DNA of 64,000 nucleotides from 54-19 sp038210655 (lineage in GTDB: Bacteria > Chloroflexota > Chloroflexia > Chloroheliales > Chloroheliaceae), in the NCBI GenBank assembly GCA_038210655.1, contig JBBQWM010000014.1, positions 71,707 to 135,706 of the forward strand. Reading direction: 5' to 3'. The notes under the pieces are model-generated. The model was not told the origin of the DNA, made no database searches, and saw nothing but the letters and a program-made list of their open reading frames with translations. Numbering within the stretch: the first letter of the stretch is position 1; each line of letters starts with the position of its first letter. Made by a program: the position numbers and the translations under genes. This document shows positions 50,185 through 58,278 of the stretch, in pieces.

Positions 50185-50814
50185 CTAACTGTAACATATT
50201 ATTAAGCATCTTTTCAAGATAAGGACATTTTTCGTAAGCTTTTTGTGGGTCAAGTTGCTCGAAAGTTGCCTACCTAGCCGCACTTTTGAATATTCCCTTC
50301 CGGTGGCTTTCCTAAACTCCTCTGTCAAAATTTTAGCAGGATGTTTATCAAAATTTATCTCTTCGGGAGTACGGATTTTTGGATGCTTATTAAGGAAATT
50401 CCGAACCTGTTGAGGAAATTTCGGATTATTTGGATTACTCAATAACCATGCTTCAATCTCGTGAACTGCAAAAAACTGACGGAATCTTGCGTTATCAACT
50501 TGTTTTTCTATTTTTTGTTTACACCAATCATAACGTTCTTTGGCAGTTTCTTGCCGCATTTTGTTATTGCCACCATAAATCTCGCTAGGCAAACCGTATA
50601 AATCTAACAAGCCTATTACGGCTATTGTATCCTCATTAGCGGGTTCATTCAGTTTTGTTTGAGCTTTCTTTACTAAGTCCTGAATCGTATTTCCTTTCAT
50701 GTTTGTAAACCTAAAAGCTACCAGCTTGCTAAGACGAGGATTCAACCATTTTCTAAAGAAATCTTCTAATCCAAAATACTCTGTATCACCTTCTACTATC
50801 AACTCAAACTTCAT
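50185..50814 (-). CDS. DUF4276 (TOPRIM-like) protein of an ATPase/effector pair
   Basis: A 209-residue protein with the DUF4276 marks: FELIVEGDTEYFGLEDFF (Glu8, Glu12), VIGLLDLYGLPSEIYGGN (Asp71, Tyr73) and FAVHEIEAWLLSNP (His118-Glu121). DUF4276 is regarded as TOPRIM-like, so the acidic residues could form a metal site for nucleic-acid cleavage. Its ATG overlaps the stop of the ATPase gene at 50811-50814, so the two are translated together. This is the effector-like half of a PARIS-type module. AT-rich codons set the pair apart from its neighbours. Confidence 0.82.
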   Translation of the reverse strand: MKFELIVEGDTEYFGLEDFFRKWLNPRLSKLVAFRFTNMKGNTIQDLVKKAQTKLNEPANEDTIAVIGLLDLYGLPSEIYGGNNKMRQETAKERYDWCKQKIEKQVDNARFRQFFAVHEIEAWLLSNPNNPKFPQQVRNFLNKHPKIRTPEEINFDKHPAKILTEEFRKATGREYSKVRLGRQLSSNLTHKKLTKNVLILKRCLIICYS

Positions 50815-52076
50815 CCCACTTTCTCCAACTCATCCAGGGCCATGTTTTCTAATTCGTTGGAGTCAAGCAATTCGCCCAGATTATAACGCTCTAACCAGTA
50901 GTTCAATCTTTGCTGGTCTGGGTTTTTCAGATAAGTTTTTCCCTTGAACCAAAGTGCGACGGTGGTAGTAGGAACTACTTCTTTCTTAAAAGCATTTAAG
51001 AATTGAGCGGAGTGGGTAGTAAAGATCACCTGAGTGCGCTGTGCTGCACTAGCCGCATAGTCGGTTACTATCGGTAGCATTCGGGGGTGTAGCCCAATCT
51101 CAGGCTCATCAATTGCAATTAAACTGGGTGGATTTGGATTGGTAAGCACCGTAAGTAAAAGCAAATATCTTAGAGTGCCATCCGATAAGTCAGGGGCTGG
51201 CGTAACCCGTTTAAGATTATTCCATCTTATTCCTAATTGAATCTTCCCACTAGCATCTGGTGAGAATTTTAGCTCTTTGTATTCACTCCCAAAAGCTGCC
51301 AACATCCCTTCATCAATTAATTCCTTAAATTCCGGGTCGTTGGGACTCTCATAAAGAGTATGTAACACATTTACTAGATTCTGCCCGTCCGGGTCGAGTC
51401 TGCTCAAGTTTTTGACATCAACTGGCTGACGAATTTTCGAGTCTTTATCGGTCCTAAAATCTTGGTAAACCGTCCAATCTCTGATATATTTGCTATAAAG
51501 TTTGGCCTGCCGATACCTTTCTTCAATTAGGGGATTTGAAGCTAAAGCTAACAATGCTTCATTCTCTTGAATAGCTTCATCAGGGGGCTGGAATGATCTT
51601 TCATCATCATCAAAGATTCTGCCAAATGTTGGGTTAGGTCTATTAATTATCCAAAAAGGGGTAGGATACTGACCTTGGTTCATTAGTTCATAATTAGCTA
51701 ACTCTTCTTTTTCTATTCGGTAGGATGAGGTTTTCCCAATTTGGGCTAAGGTCGCTTCATAGGTGAGGCAGTAGTCTTTTCTAGGTTCAGGATAAGAATA
51801 ATCTGCCAGGGCAGAGGTTTTCAACCGAAAAGAAATTTTATTGGTTTTACCATCCCAGACGACTGAGTTCATTCCTCCAAAATTTCCGATGAGATCGTTA
51901 AGATTACCCTGAGCGCAAGCCGCTATTACCTCTATGAAGCGTAAGAGGTTGGATTTACCGCTTCCATTGCGTCCAATTATCACATTCAAATCGCCCGGTC
52001 GCCAGGAAATATTCCTTAGAGAACGAAATCCTTCTACATCTAGTTCCAAGATTTTAGTATTTTTTTCGTCAGGCAT
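50811..52076 (-). CDS. AAA_21/OLD-like ATPase of a phage-defence-like pair
   Basis: A 421-residue ABC-type AAA ATPase: Walker A IIGRNGSGKSN (residues 33-43, Lys41), signature-like LSDGTLRYLLLLTVL, Walker B LIAIDEPEIGLHP and the H-loop TTHSAQFL. This layout is the AAA_15/AAA_21 type found in OLD, PARIS and similar defence proteins. It has no nuclease domain of its own; the DUF4276 gene overlapping its 3' end supplies one. Paired ATPase plus TOPRIM-like partner fits an anti-phage sensor and effector. This role is inferred from architecture and not shown. Confidence 0.88.
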   Translation of the reverse strand: MPDEKNTKILELDVEGFRSLRNISWRPGDLNVIIGRNGSGKSNLLRFIEVIAACAQGNLNDLIGNFGGMNSVVWDGKTNKISFRLKTSALADYSYPEPRKDYCLTYEATLAQIGKTSSYRIEKEELANYELMNQGQYPTPFWIINRPNPTFGRIFDDDERSFQPPDEAIQENEALLALASNPLIEERYRQAKLYSKYIRDWTVYQDFRTDKDSKIRQPVDVKNLSRLDPDGQNLVNVLHTLYESPNDPEFKELIDEGMLAAFGSEYKELKFSPDASGKIQLGIRWNNLKRVTPAPDLSDGTLRYLLLLTVLTNPNPPSLIAIDEPEIGLHPRMLPIVTDYAASAAQRTQVIFTTHSAQFLNAFKKEVVPTTTVALWFKGKTYLKNPDQQRLNYWLERYNLGELLDSNELENMALDELEKVG

Positions 52077-52200
52077 ATTCCCTCTCTTTCTGGGATTTTC
52101 TATCTCAAAGTATTATAGTTCATTTCCTCCTTATGAGCGAACTTTTGCTTGTACAATAACGCTTTATTGCAATGTATTTAGAAGCTGCCTACTACAGCCC

Positions 52201-53793
52201 TCAAGCCTCGACCTCGACCTTAACCGCGCCTGCCATGAGTAGGCCCAATTCCTGACGCAAGGCTTCGCGTTCCTCATCGGTATGCGTCTGGTTATCGACA
52301 ATCGCGACGACTTTGCCTTTGTACATCACCGCAATCCGGTCGCTCAACGACAAAATTTCGTCCAATTCGCTGGAGACTAGCAAAACGGCTACGCCTGCGT
52401 CACGCTGGACAATGATATTGCGATGGATAAATTCGATAGAGCCGACATCCAGGCCACGAGTCGGCTGGACTGCGATTAGCAATTTGTTGTTACGGCTAAA
52501 CTCGCGGGCTACGACTGCTTTTTGCTGGTTGCCGCCCGAAAGCTTGCCCGCCTGGGTCTCGACGGTTGGGGTGCGAATATCGAATTTATGCACCAGTTCG
52601 GCAGCGTATTTATCGACCGCCTTGTGGTCAATCGTCAGACCTTTGGTGAAGGGGGCGCGGTAATAGCTGGACAGCACTAGATTATCGTCCACGCCATAGG
52701 GCAGTACCAGCCCAAACCGCTGGCGATCCTGGGGGACGTATCCCACCCCGGCTTCGACGGTCTGACGGGGGGTGCGCCCGATCAACTGCTCACCGCTTAA
52801 TCTAGCTTCCCCGCCGGTCGAACGGCGCAACCCGGTCAGCACTTCGACCAACTCGATTTGTCCATTACCCTCCACGCCCGCGACCCCGACCACCTCGCCT
52901 GCCCGCACGCTCAAGCTAGCTCCATCCAGGCTTGGTACACCCCGGTCGTCGAGGGCCTTGAGATCGTGCAAAGTTAAGACTTCCTCACCGGGCTGGGCGA
53001 CCCCTTTCTCAATATGCAATACGACCGAACGGCCCACCATCATCGAGGCCAGGCTTTCTTCGGTAGCGGTACTCAAATCATCCACGCTCCCAACTAGCTT
53101 ACCCAAGCGTAAGACGGCTACCCGGTCGGCAATTGCCAACACTTCGCGTAATTTGTGGCTGATAAAGATGATTGATTTACCTTCTTCGGTGAGGTTGTGC
53201 ATAATCAAAACCAGTTCATCGGCCTCTTGGGGGGTCAGGACGGCGGTCGGCTCATCCAGGATCAAAATACTGGCGTTGCGATAAAAGGCTTTGACGATTT
53301 CGACCCGTTGCTGCATCCCGACCGTCAAATCGCCGACCAGGGCTTCCGGGTCGAGCGCCAGACCGTACTGTTCGGAAAGCTCCCGCACCCGCTTACCTGC
53401 TGAGCGCGTATTTAACCGCCGGATGCCTTTCACGCTCTCGTTGCCCAAAATAATATTTTCGGTTACACTCAAGGTCGGGACTAGCATAAAATGCTGATGT
53501 ACCATCCCAATCCCGGCGGCAATCGCATCGGTCGGCCCGTTAAAATGAACCGGCTTTCCATTGAGCAAAAATTCGCCTGCATCCGGGCGATAGAGGCCGT
53601 ACAACATATTCATCAGGGTTGATTTGCCTGCACCGTTCTCCCCCAAAAAGGCCAGTACCTCGCCCCGCCTCAGTGCAAAGCTAACGTTATCGTTGGCGAT
53701 CACCCCTGGAAAGACCTTTCGCATACCCCGCGCTTCCAGTACTGGGGTTGCGTCACTCGCTGCAATGCGATGTCCGTTTTTGTTCTGTTCCAA
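52201..53793 (-). CDS. ABC transporter ATP-binding protein (BMP/nucleoside-type, two ATPase domains)
   Basis: 530 residues with two ABC domains. The first is complete: Walker A GENGAGKST, GMVHQHFMLVPTLSVTENII, signature LTVGMQQRVEIVKAF and Walker B ILILDEPTAVL. The second has a degenerate Walker A (GVEGNGQIEL), YVPQDRQRFGLVLPYGVDDN, signature LSGGNQQKAVVAREF and an Asp-less GLDVGS end. This is the class of the YufO/NupO/BmpA-type nucleoside and simple-sugar transporters. No permease or binding protein lies next to it in this window, so its partners must be elsewhere. Confidence 0.88.
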   Translation of the reverse strand: MEQNKNGHRIAASDATPVLEARGMRKVFPGVIANDNVSFALRRGEVLAFLGENGAGKSTLMNMLYGLYRPDAGEFLLNGKPVHFNGPTDAIAAGIGMVHQHFMLVPTLSVTENIILGNESVKGIRRLNTRSAGKRVRELSEQYGLALDPEALVGDLTVGMQQRVEIVKAFYRNASILILDEPTAVLTPQEADELVLIMHNLTEEGKSIIFISHKLREVLAIADRVAVLRLGKLVGSVDDLSTATEESLASMMVGRSVVLHIEKGVAQPGEEVLTLHDLKALDDRGVPSLDGASLSVRAGEVVGVAGVEGNGQIELVEVLTGLRRSTGGEARLSGEQLIGRTPRQTVEAGVGYVPQDRQRFGLVLPYGVDDNLVLSSYYRAPFTKGLTIDHKAVDKYAAELVHKFDIRTPTVETQAGKLSGGNQQKAVVAREFSRNNKLLIAVQPTRGLDVGSIEFIHRNIIVQRDAGVAVLLVSSELDEILSLSDRIAVMYKGKVVAIVDNQTHTDEEREALRQELGLLMAGAVKVEVEA

Positions 53794-53815
53794 AGCTCTT
53801 GCTATCCCTTCCTGG

Positions 53816-53852
53816 TTAGCTTTCAGCCTTTAGCATCTGCTATCAGCTATAA
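53816..53852. repeat. TTAGCTTTCAGCC heptad array
   Basis: TTAGCTT/TCAGCCT/TTAGCAT/CTGCTAT/CAGCTAT is a period-7 series upstream of the minus-strand ABC gene. A related array, AGCTATC/AGCTATC/AGCGATT, lies at 60518. No facing arm is obvious here. Confidence 0.5.
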
Positions 53853-53992
53853 TTCGCTCCAAATCTTTATGTTACCTATTTCCCTAATAAAGCTGTGCGG
53901 AATTAGCCGGATGTCATAAGCCTATTTTATCAAATGCCAGGGTATAAGTCTAATTTGCTGGCTTTAATGGGTGAGCGTCAGAATTTTGCACG

Positions 53993-54090
53993 GGTTCAAA
54001 CCGTAAAAACGAGCGACCATAAAGACCCTGCTTCAACCCACTCAAAAATATATGTTAGAAAATTTTCTGTGAAAATTTTTCTAACTATAT
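53993..54090. repeat. AACGGGCGACC/AT-hairpin repeat family (copy 3, diverged)
   Basis: GTTCAAACCGTAAAAACGAG then CGACCATAAAGACCC, CAACCCACTC and AAAATATATGTTAG follow the order of the copy at 24002. A hairpin (TTAGAAAATTTTC / GAAAATTTTTCTAA) closes it at 54052-54084. No coding frame. Confidence 0.55.
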
Positions 54091-54247
54091 GCACTTCTCA
54101 GTTTAGAGTGTGGTACAGCCTGGCTAGTTTGCAAAAACTCACGCTCACCCGGCCTTAATTTCTTCGGAAAGGTGAATTAGGGCCGTTGTCCTGTTTTCAA
54201 TAAGAATGGGAAAACTATCAGCGCATTGATAAAACAGCTAACCGCCG

Positions 54248-54275
54248 TTGACGTAATCGGATAAGGGCCTATAAT
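54248..54275 (+). promoter_or_regulatory. Sigma-70-like promoter for the 54339 gene
   Basis: TTGACG (54248-54253) and TATAAT (54270-54275), 16 bp apart, match the -35 and -10 boxes. A second TATAAT lies at 54318-54323. They are 64-90 bp before the ATG at 54339. Confidence 0.55.
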
Positions 54276-54338
54276 AAAGTCAGAGCGGTTAGCACAAACG
54301 ACGAGGCTTACAAGCTCTATAATAGACAGTAGAATAAC

Positions 54339-55229
54339 ATGTCACAATCGGAAATTGAAGTTCGGGCTGACCCTGCTTTTAAGCTGATTACTAGCCGGGT
54401 TGCTCAAGAAGCCGATCTAAAGGTGATCGGTGCAGAGTTACACCAGACTTTGACTGCTGCTCTAGTGTTGGAAATACCGTCGGAGGCGAGCGCGAAGCTT
54501 GAAAGTAGCCTCTTCAGCTTTTTGATCGGTTATCAATACGCCATAGTCGAATTCAAGGGTCAAAACGATCCGTTCACTTTACGTAAGTTCTTGACTAACA
54601 TGGCCCGTACCGCCCTTTTTTGTCTCAAACGGGAAGAGGTGGAGATCAACAAAGTTTTGAACTTGTTTGTTTGCTCACGTTATCTGCAAGAAATTTTAGG
54701 ATTGGCAAATGCCGTTCCCGACCGACCGAGCTTTACTAATAGTCCTGAACAGCCGTGGTTATGGCGGGCCAGTTTCTTTTTTCAGGAAGTAATCATTGTA
54801 GTCTGCCGCGATTTGCCGATTGAGCCGCGTTTTTATGATTGGCTATTGTTCGCCCCAGCAAGTACCATAAAATGGTGGGCGTTTGTTAGAACCGCTATCC
54901 AGGAGGGTCGGCGTGATCTTATCGAAATTCTTATCAAGTTAAGACCGAGGGAGGTAAAAGATATGGTAATAGATGTAAATGAGCTTTTAAGCCAACTTGA
55001 CCCTAAAGAACGGGAGCGCCTAAATAATGATTGGACGGAAGTTCTTCAAGAGGAATTGCCTCGAATGATGGTTGAAGAGCCGGAAAATGCAAGGAAAATT
55101 TTGTCGAGGCTTGACTTAACAAAAATGGTTGGCTTTTTAAGTTCTGAGCAAGTGGCCCAACTTCGTCAACTGTTAGCTGCTAAAGATCAACCCGACTCTT
55201 CTCAAGGAAATAAGGGCGATGCAAATTGA
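54339..55229 (+). CDS. Rpn/PD-(D/E)XK-like protein, unknown function
   Basis: A 296-residue soluble protein. The strand-like YQYAIVEFKGQNDPFTLRKF at residues 65-84 carries an ExK pair (Glu71, Lys73), which together with the alpha/beta pattern around it resembles the core of PD-(D/E)XK nuclease families such as Rpn/DUF4351-type proteins. The C-terminus is helical and acidic and ends in Gln/Ser/Gly. This family call is tentative. It stands alone, with its own promoter-like sites and a terminator at 55242-55267. Confidence 0.6.
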   Translation: MSQSEIEVRADPAFKLITSRVAQEADLKVIGAELHQTLTAALVLEIPSEASAKLESSLFSFLIGYQYAIVEFKGQNDPFTLRKFLTNMARTALFCLKREEVEINKVLNLFVCSRYLQEILGLANAVPDRPSFTNSPEQPWLWRASFFFQEVIIVVCRDLPIEPRFYDWLLFAPASTIKWWAFVRTAIQEGRRDLIEILIKLRPREVKDMVIDVNELLSQLDPKERERLNNDWTEVLQEELPRMMVEEPENARKILSRLDLTKMVGFLSSEQVAQLRQLLAAKDQPDSSQGNKGDAN

Positions 55230-55241
55230 TATAAATGAATA

Positions 55242-55267
55242 AGGCAGGCTGTTAAAGCCTGCCTCGT
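55242..55267. terminator. Intrinsic terminator between convergent genes
   Basis: AGGCAGGCT (55242-55250) pairs with AGCCTGCCT (55256-55264) around GTTAA, followed by CGTTT. It lies between the 54339 gene and the end of the ATP synthase operon (atpC stops at 55294) and could serve both. Confidence 0.78.
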
Positions 55268-55293
55268 TTCTCTGAAATCTCTTGATTGAATCG

Positions 55294-55743
55294 TTAGCGG
55301 TCGTCGAGTGAAATGGTTGGAACGCCACTGCGACCACCCCGCCGTCTTCGCACGATGTCGATACGTACCATCGCCCGGCGCAAGGAGGCTTCGGCAGCAG
55401 CCAGGTCTTCTATACTTAATTCGCCGCGTTGTTGCAAGATTTGCTCGGCCCGACGACGTGAAGCCTCGGCTCGTTCCAGATCGATTTCTTCCGAGCGTTC
55501 GGCAGAGTCGGCCAGAATGATAACTTTGTTATTCAAGACCTCGATAAAGCCACCCCCGATTGCCAGGAAAGTCTCATCGCCCGCCCGTCGGTAGTGCAAT
55601 TCACCCGGCTTAAGGGCGCTCAGGAGCGGGGCGTGGCGCGGCAAGATACCCATCACTCCGGCCTCACCCGGTACAGTCACCATATCGACATCATCGTTAA
55701 AGATAGTTTTCTCAGCTGTTACTATCTGTAGATTAAGAGGCAT
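55294..55743 (-). CDS. atpC: ATP synthase epsilon subunit
   Basis: 149 residues with the N-terminal beta sandwich (LQIVTAEKTIFNDDVDMVTV, PGEAGVMGILPRHAPLLSAL) and a C-terminal helical hairpin (ERAEASRRRAEQILQQRGEL). It belongs to the central stalk and regulates rotation. It is the last gene of the operon, 145 bp after atpD, and the gap contains a heptad-flanked palindrome. The last 15 residues (GGRSGVPTISLDDR) extend beyond the helical hairpin. Confidence 0.94.
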   Translation of the reverse strand: MPLNLQIVTAEKTIFNDDVDMVTVPGEAGVMGILPRHAPLLSALKPGELHYRRAGDETFLAIGGGFIEVLNNKVIILADSAERSEEIDLERAEASRRRAEQILQQRGELSIEDLAAAEASLRRAMVRIDIVRRRRGGRSGVPTISLDDR

Positions 55744-55760
55744 TCTCCGCTCCTGTTAAA

Positions 55761-55884
55761 AGTGCTGAATACTGAGTAGGGGCTACCCTTGTGATCGCCC
55801 TCGGAACCTGTGACGGTGTTCACGGGGGTGACCACAAGGGTCGCCCCTACAAGCGTTAACTAATTACTCAGCACTTAGCACTGA
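55761..55884. repeat. Heptad arms enclosing a GTAGGGG palindrome in the atp operon
   Basis: GTGCTGA/ATACTGA (55761-55776) and ACTCAGCACTTAGCACTGA (to 55884) are facing heptad arms. Between them GTAGGGGCTACCC (55776) and GGGTCGCCCCTAC (ending 55850) form a long palindrome of the same class as 12515-12588. It fills the atpD-atpC spacer. Confidence 0.7.
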
Positions 55885-55888
55885 CTTT

Positions 55889-57328
55889 CTACTGACGCAT
55901 CTTTTCGGCAGCCGCTACGACATCCTCGATAGGCCCAGCCATGAAGAAAGCCTGTTCGGGTAGATCGTCGTGCTTGCCGTCCAGAATCTCTTTTACACCT
56001 CGCACCGTGTCTGCCACCGCGACGAAAGCGCCCGGCTTCCCGGTGAATTGCTCGGCTACGAACATCGGCTGGCTGAAAAACCGCTCAATCTTGCGGGCGC
56101 GACGTACCGTCAGTTTGTCGTCTTCCGATAACTCGTCTACCCCCAAAATCGAGATGATGTCTTGCAAATCTTTGTACTTCTGCAAAGTCCGTTGCGCTGC
56201 CCGTGCTACATCGTAATGCTCTTGTCCCACTACGCGCGGGTCAAGAATACGACTGGTCGAGGATAACGGGTCTACCGCCGGGAAGATACCCTTCTCGGAG
56301 ATGCTGCGCTCTAGCGAAACGGTCGCATCGAGGTGAGCGAAGGTGGTGGCAGGGGCCGGGTCGGTATAGTCGTCGGCGGGAACATAAACGGCCTGCACCG
56401 AAGTGATCGAACCTTTTTTGGTCGAAGTGATCCGCTCTTGCAACTGGCCCATCTCGGTCGCCAGTGTCGGGGCGTAACCGACTGCGCTCGGCATCCGACC
56501 TAATAGCGAGGACACTTCGCTTCCGGCTTGCACAAAGCGGAAGATGTTGTCGATAAAGAGCAGCACATCTACCCCTTTGGTATCGCGGAAGTACTCGGCC
56601 ATCGTCAGACCGGTCAGCCCGACCCGCAAACGAGCGCCGGGCGGTTCATTCATCTGACCGAAGATCATGACGGTTTTGTCCATAACGCCAGAATCGGTCA
56701 TTTCGTGGTAAAGGTCGTTACCTTCGCGGGTACGTTCGCCTACTCCGGCAAAGACGGAGTAACCACCGTGTTCACTGGCGACATTGTGGATTAGTTCCTG
56801 GATGATAACGGTTTTGCCAACTCCGGCCCCGCCGAAGACTCCGACCTTACCACCCTTCGAGAAAGGGGCAACGAGGTCGATTACTTTGAGGCCAGTAACA
56901 AAGATTTCGGCCTGAGTGGATTGTTCGGCAAAGGTAGGGGCCGGGCGGTGAATGGGCCGTACTTCGGTCGTGTTGGGAGGGCCTTTCATATCAATAGTCC
57001 GGCCCAAGACGTTAAAGATACGACCCAATGTGCCTTCCCCGACCGGGACGGCAATCGGCTGCCCAGTGTTGCGGACTGATGCACCGCGCTGCAAGCCGTC
57101 GGTAGTATCCATAGCGACGGCCCGCACCCAGTCGTTACCGAGGTGCTGCTGCACTTCGGCGACCAGGGTTTCTTCGCGGCCATCTATCGTAATTTCAACC
57201 GCGTCATAGATGTCGGGCAACTGGTTAGCCGGAAATTCTATATCTACCACCGGGCCAGTTACCTGGACTATTCGACCAATCGACCCGGCGTGATGCCCGG
57301 CGATTTGTTCACTTGTTTCAACTGACAT
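55889..57328 (-). CDS. atpD: ATP synthase beta subunit
   Basis: The catalytic subunit of F1. Motifs: Walker A FGGAGVGKTVIIQELIHN, the conserved GERTREGNDLYHEM with catalytic Glu, VLLFIDNIFRFVQAGSEVSS, and the signature PAVDPLSSTS. 479 residues, normal length. Nucleotides bind at three such subunits per ring. It lies between atpG and atpC. The ATG follows a GAGGAGC-type site. Confidence 0.97.
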   Translation of the reverse strand: MSVETSEQIAGHHAGSIGRIVQVTGPVVDIEFPANQLPDIYDAVEITIDGREETLVAEVQQHLGNDWVRAVAMDTTDGLQRGASVRNTGQPIAVPVGEGTLGRIFNVLGRTIDMKGPPNTTEVRPIHRPAPTFAEQSTQAEIFVTGLKVIDLVAPFSKGGKVGVFGGAGVGKTVIIQELIHNVASEHGGYSVFAGVGERTREGNDLYHEMTDSGVMDKTVMIFGQMNEPPGARLRVGLTGLTMAEYFRDTKGVDVLLFIDNIFRFVQAGSEVSSLLGRMPSAVGYAPTLATEMGQLQERITSTKKGSITSVQAVYVPADDYTDPAPATTFAHLDATVSLERSISEKGIFPAVDPLSSTSRILDPRVVGQEHYDVARAAQRTLQKYKDLQDIISILGVDELSEDDKLTVRRARKIERFFSQPMFVAEQFTGKPGAFVAVADTVRGVKEILDGKHDDLPEQAFFMAGPIEDVVAAAEKMRQ

Positions 57329-57363
57329 ATCTTAATGCTCCTCTACAAACTCTATAAGAGCGT

Positions 57364-58260
57364 TTAACCTTGCTTTTCCATTGCCACTGCCGCGCTGGCA
57401 ATCTCCAAAATTTCAGCGGTAATACCGGCCTGCCGCAGTTTGTTCATATCCAGCGTATAGTCGGTGACAAGTTCTTTAGCTTTATCCGAAGCGCTTCGCA
57501 TTGCCACCATCTTGCTACTTTGTTCGCTGGCAATATTTTCCAAAATCGCCTGATAGATTTCGACTTCGACATAGCGTGGCAGCAAACTTTTGAGTACCCC
57601 GGCAGCATCTGGCTCGAAAATAAAATCGGTTTTTTTCATATCGAGCGTATTTGCGTCCGGCTTGATTACACTGGGGTCGATTGGCAGCAACTTAATCAGC
57701 TTGGGCCGTACCGTCAGGGTGTTGATGAAATCGGTATAGAGTAGATAAACCGCATCATATTTGCCGCTAACATAATCATCGATCACCACTTTCGAGATCG
57801 GAAGCGTATCAAGCAGGCTGGGTCGGGTGGGTAGGCCGAGAAATTCGGCTACAATTTCCCGCCCGGTTCTAACCATAAAATCTCGACCCTTCCGACCGAC
57901 CGTTACTAACCGCACTGGCTTGCCATCCGCTTCTTCGGTCAAAAAGCGTGAAGCCCGCCGAATCGCGTTGGTGTTGATGCTACCAGCCAATCCTTTGTCG
58001 GTCGTGACCATCACCAACCCGATATGTTGGATCGGGCGCTGCTGCAAAAGCGGGCTAATCTGGCGGTATTCTTCGTCTTCCTGGAGCGCCGCAATATCGG
58101 CGATTACTTCCAAGATTTTTTGCGAGAATGGACGGGCGGAAAAGACGTTTTGCTGCGCCCGGCGCATTCTACTGGCCGCCACCAGTTCCATCGCCTTGGT
58201 GATCTGGGCTGTATTTTTGATACTACGGATACGGCGACGTAAAGTCCGAACACTCGCCAT
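57364..58260 (-). CDS. atpG: ATP synthase gamma subunit
   Basis: 298 residues with the two long helices of the rotating central shaft at the termini: ASVRTLRRRIRSIKNTAQIT at the start, MVAMRSASDKAKELVTDYTL and LNKLRQAGITAEILEIASAA-type sequence at the end. The middle has the Rossmann-like domain with TDKGLAGSINTNAIRRA. It starts 18 bp after atpA. GGGGAGAG precedes the ATG. Confidence 0.95.
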   Translation of the reverse strand: MASVRTLRRRIRSIKNTAQITKAMELVAASRMRRAQQNVFSARPFSQKILEVIADIAALQEDEEYRQISPLLQQRPIQHIGLVMVTTDKGLAGSINTNAIRRASRFLTEEADGKPVRLVTVGRKGRDFMVRTGREIVAEFLGLPTRPSLLDTLPISKVVIDDYVSGKYDAVYLLYTDFINTLTVRPKLIKLLPIDPSVIKPDANTLDMKKTDFIFEPDAAGVLKSLLPRYVEVEIYQAILENIASEQSSKMVAMRSASDKAKELVTDYTLDMNKLRQAGITAEILEIASAAVAMEKQG

Positions 58261-58278
58261 TTTCTCTCCCCTTAATCT

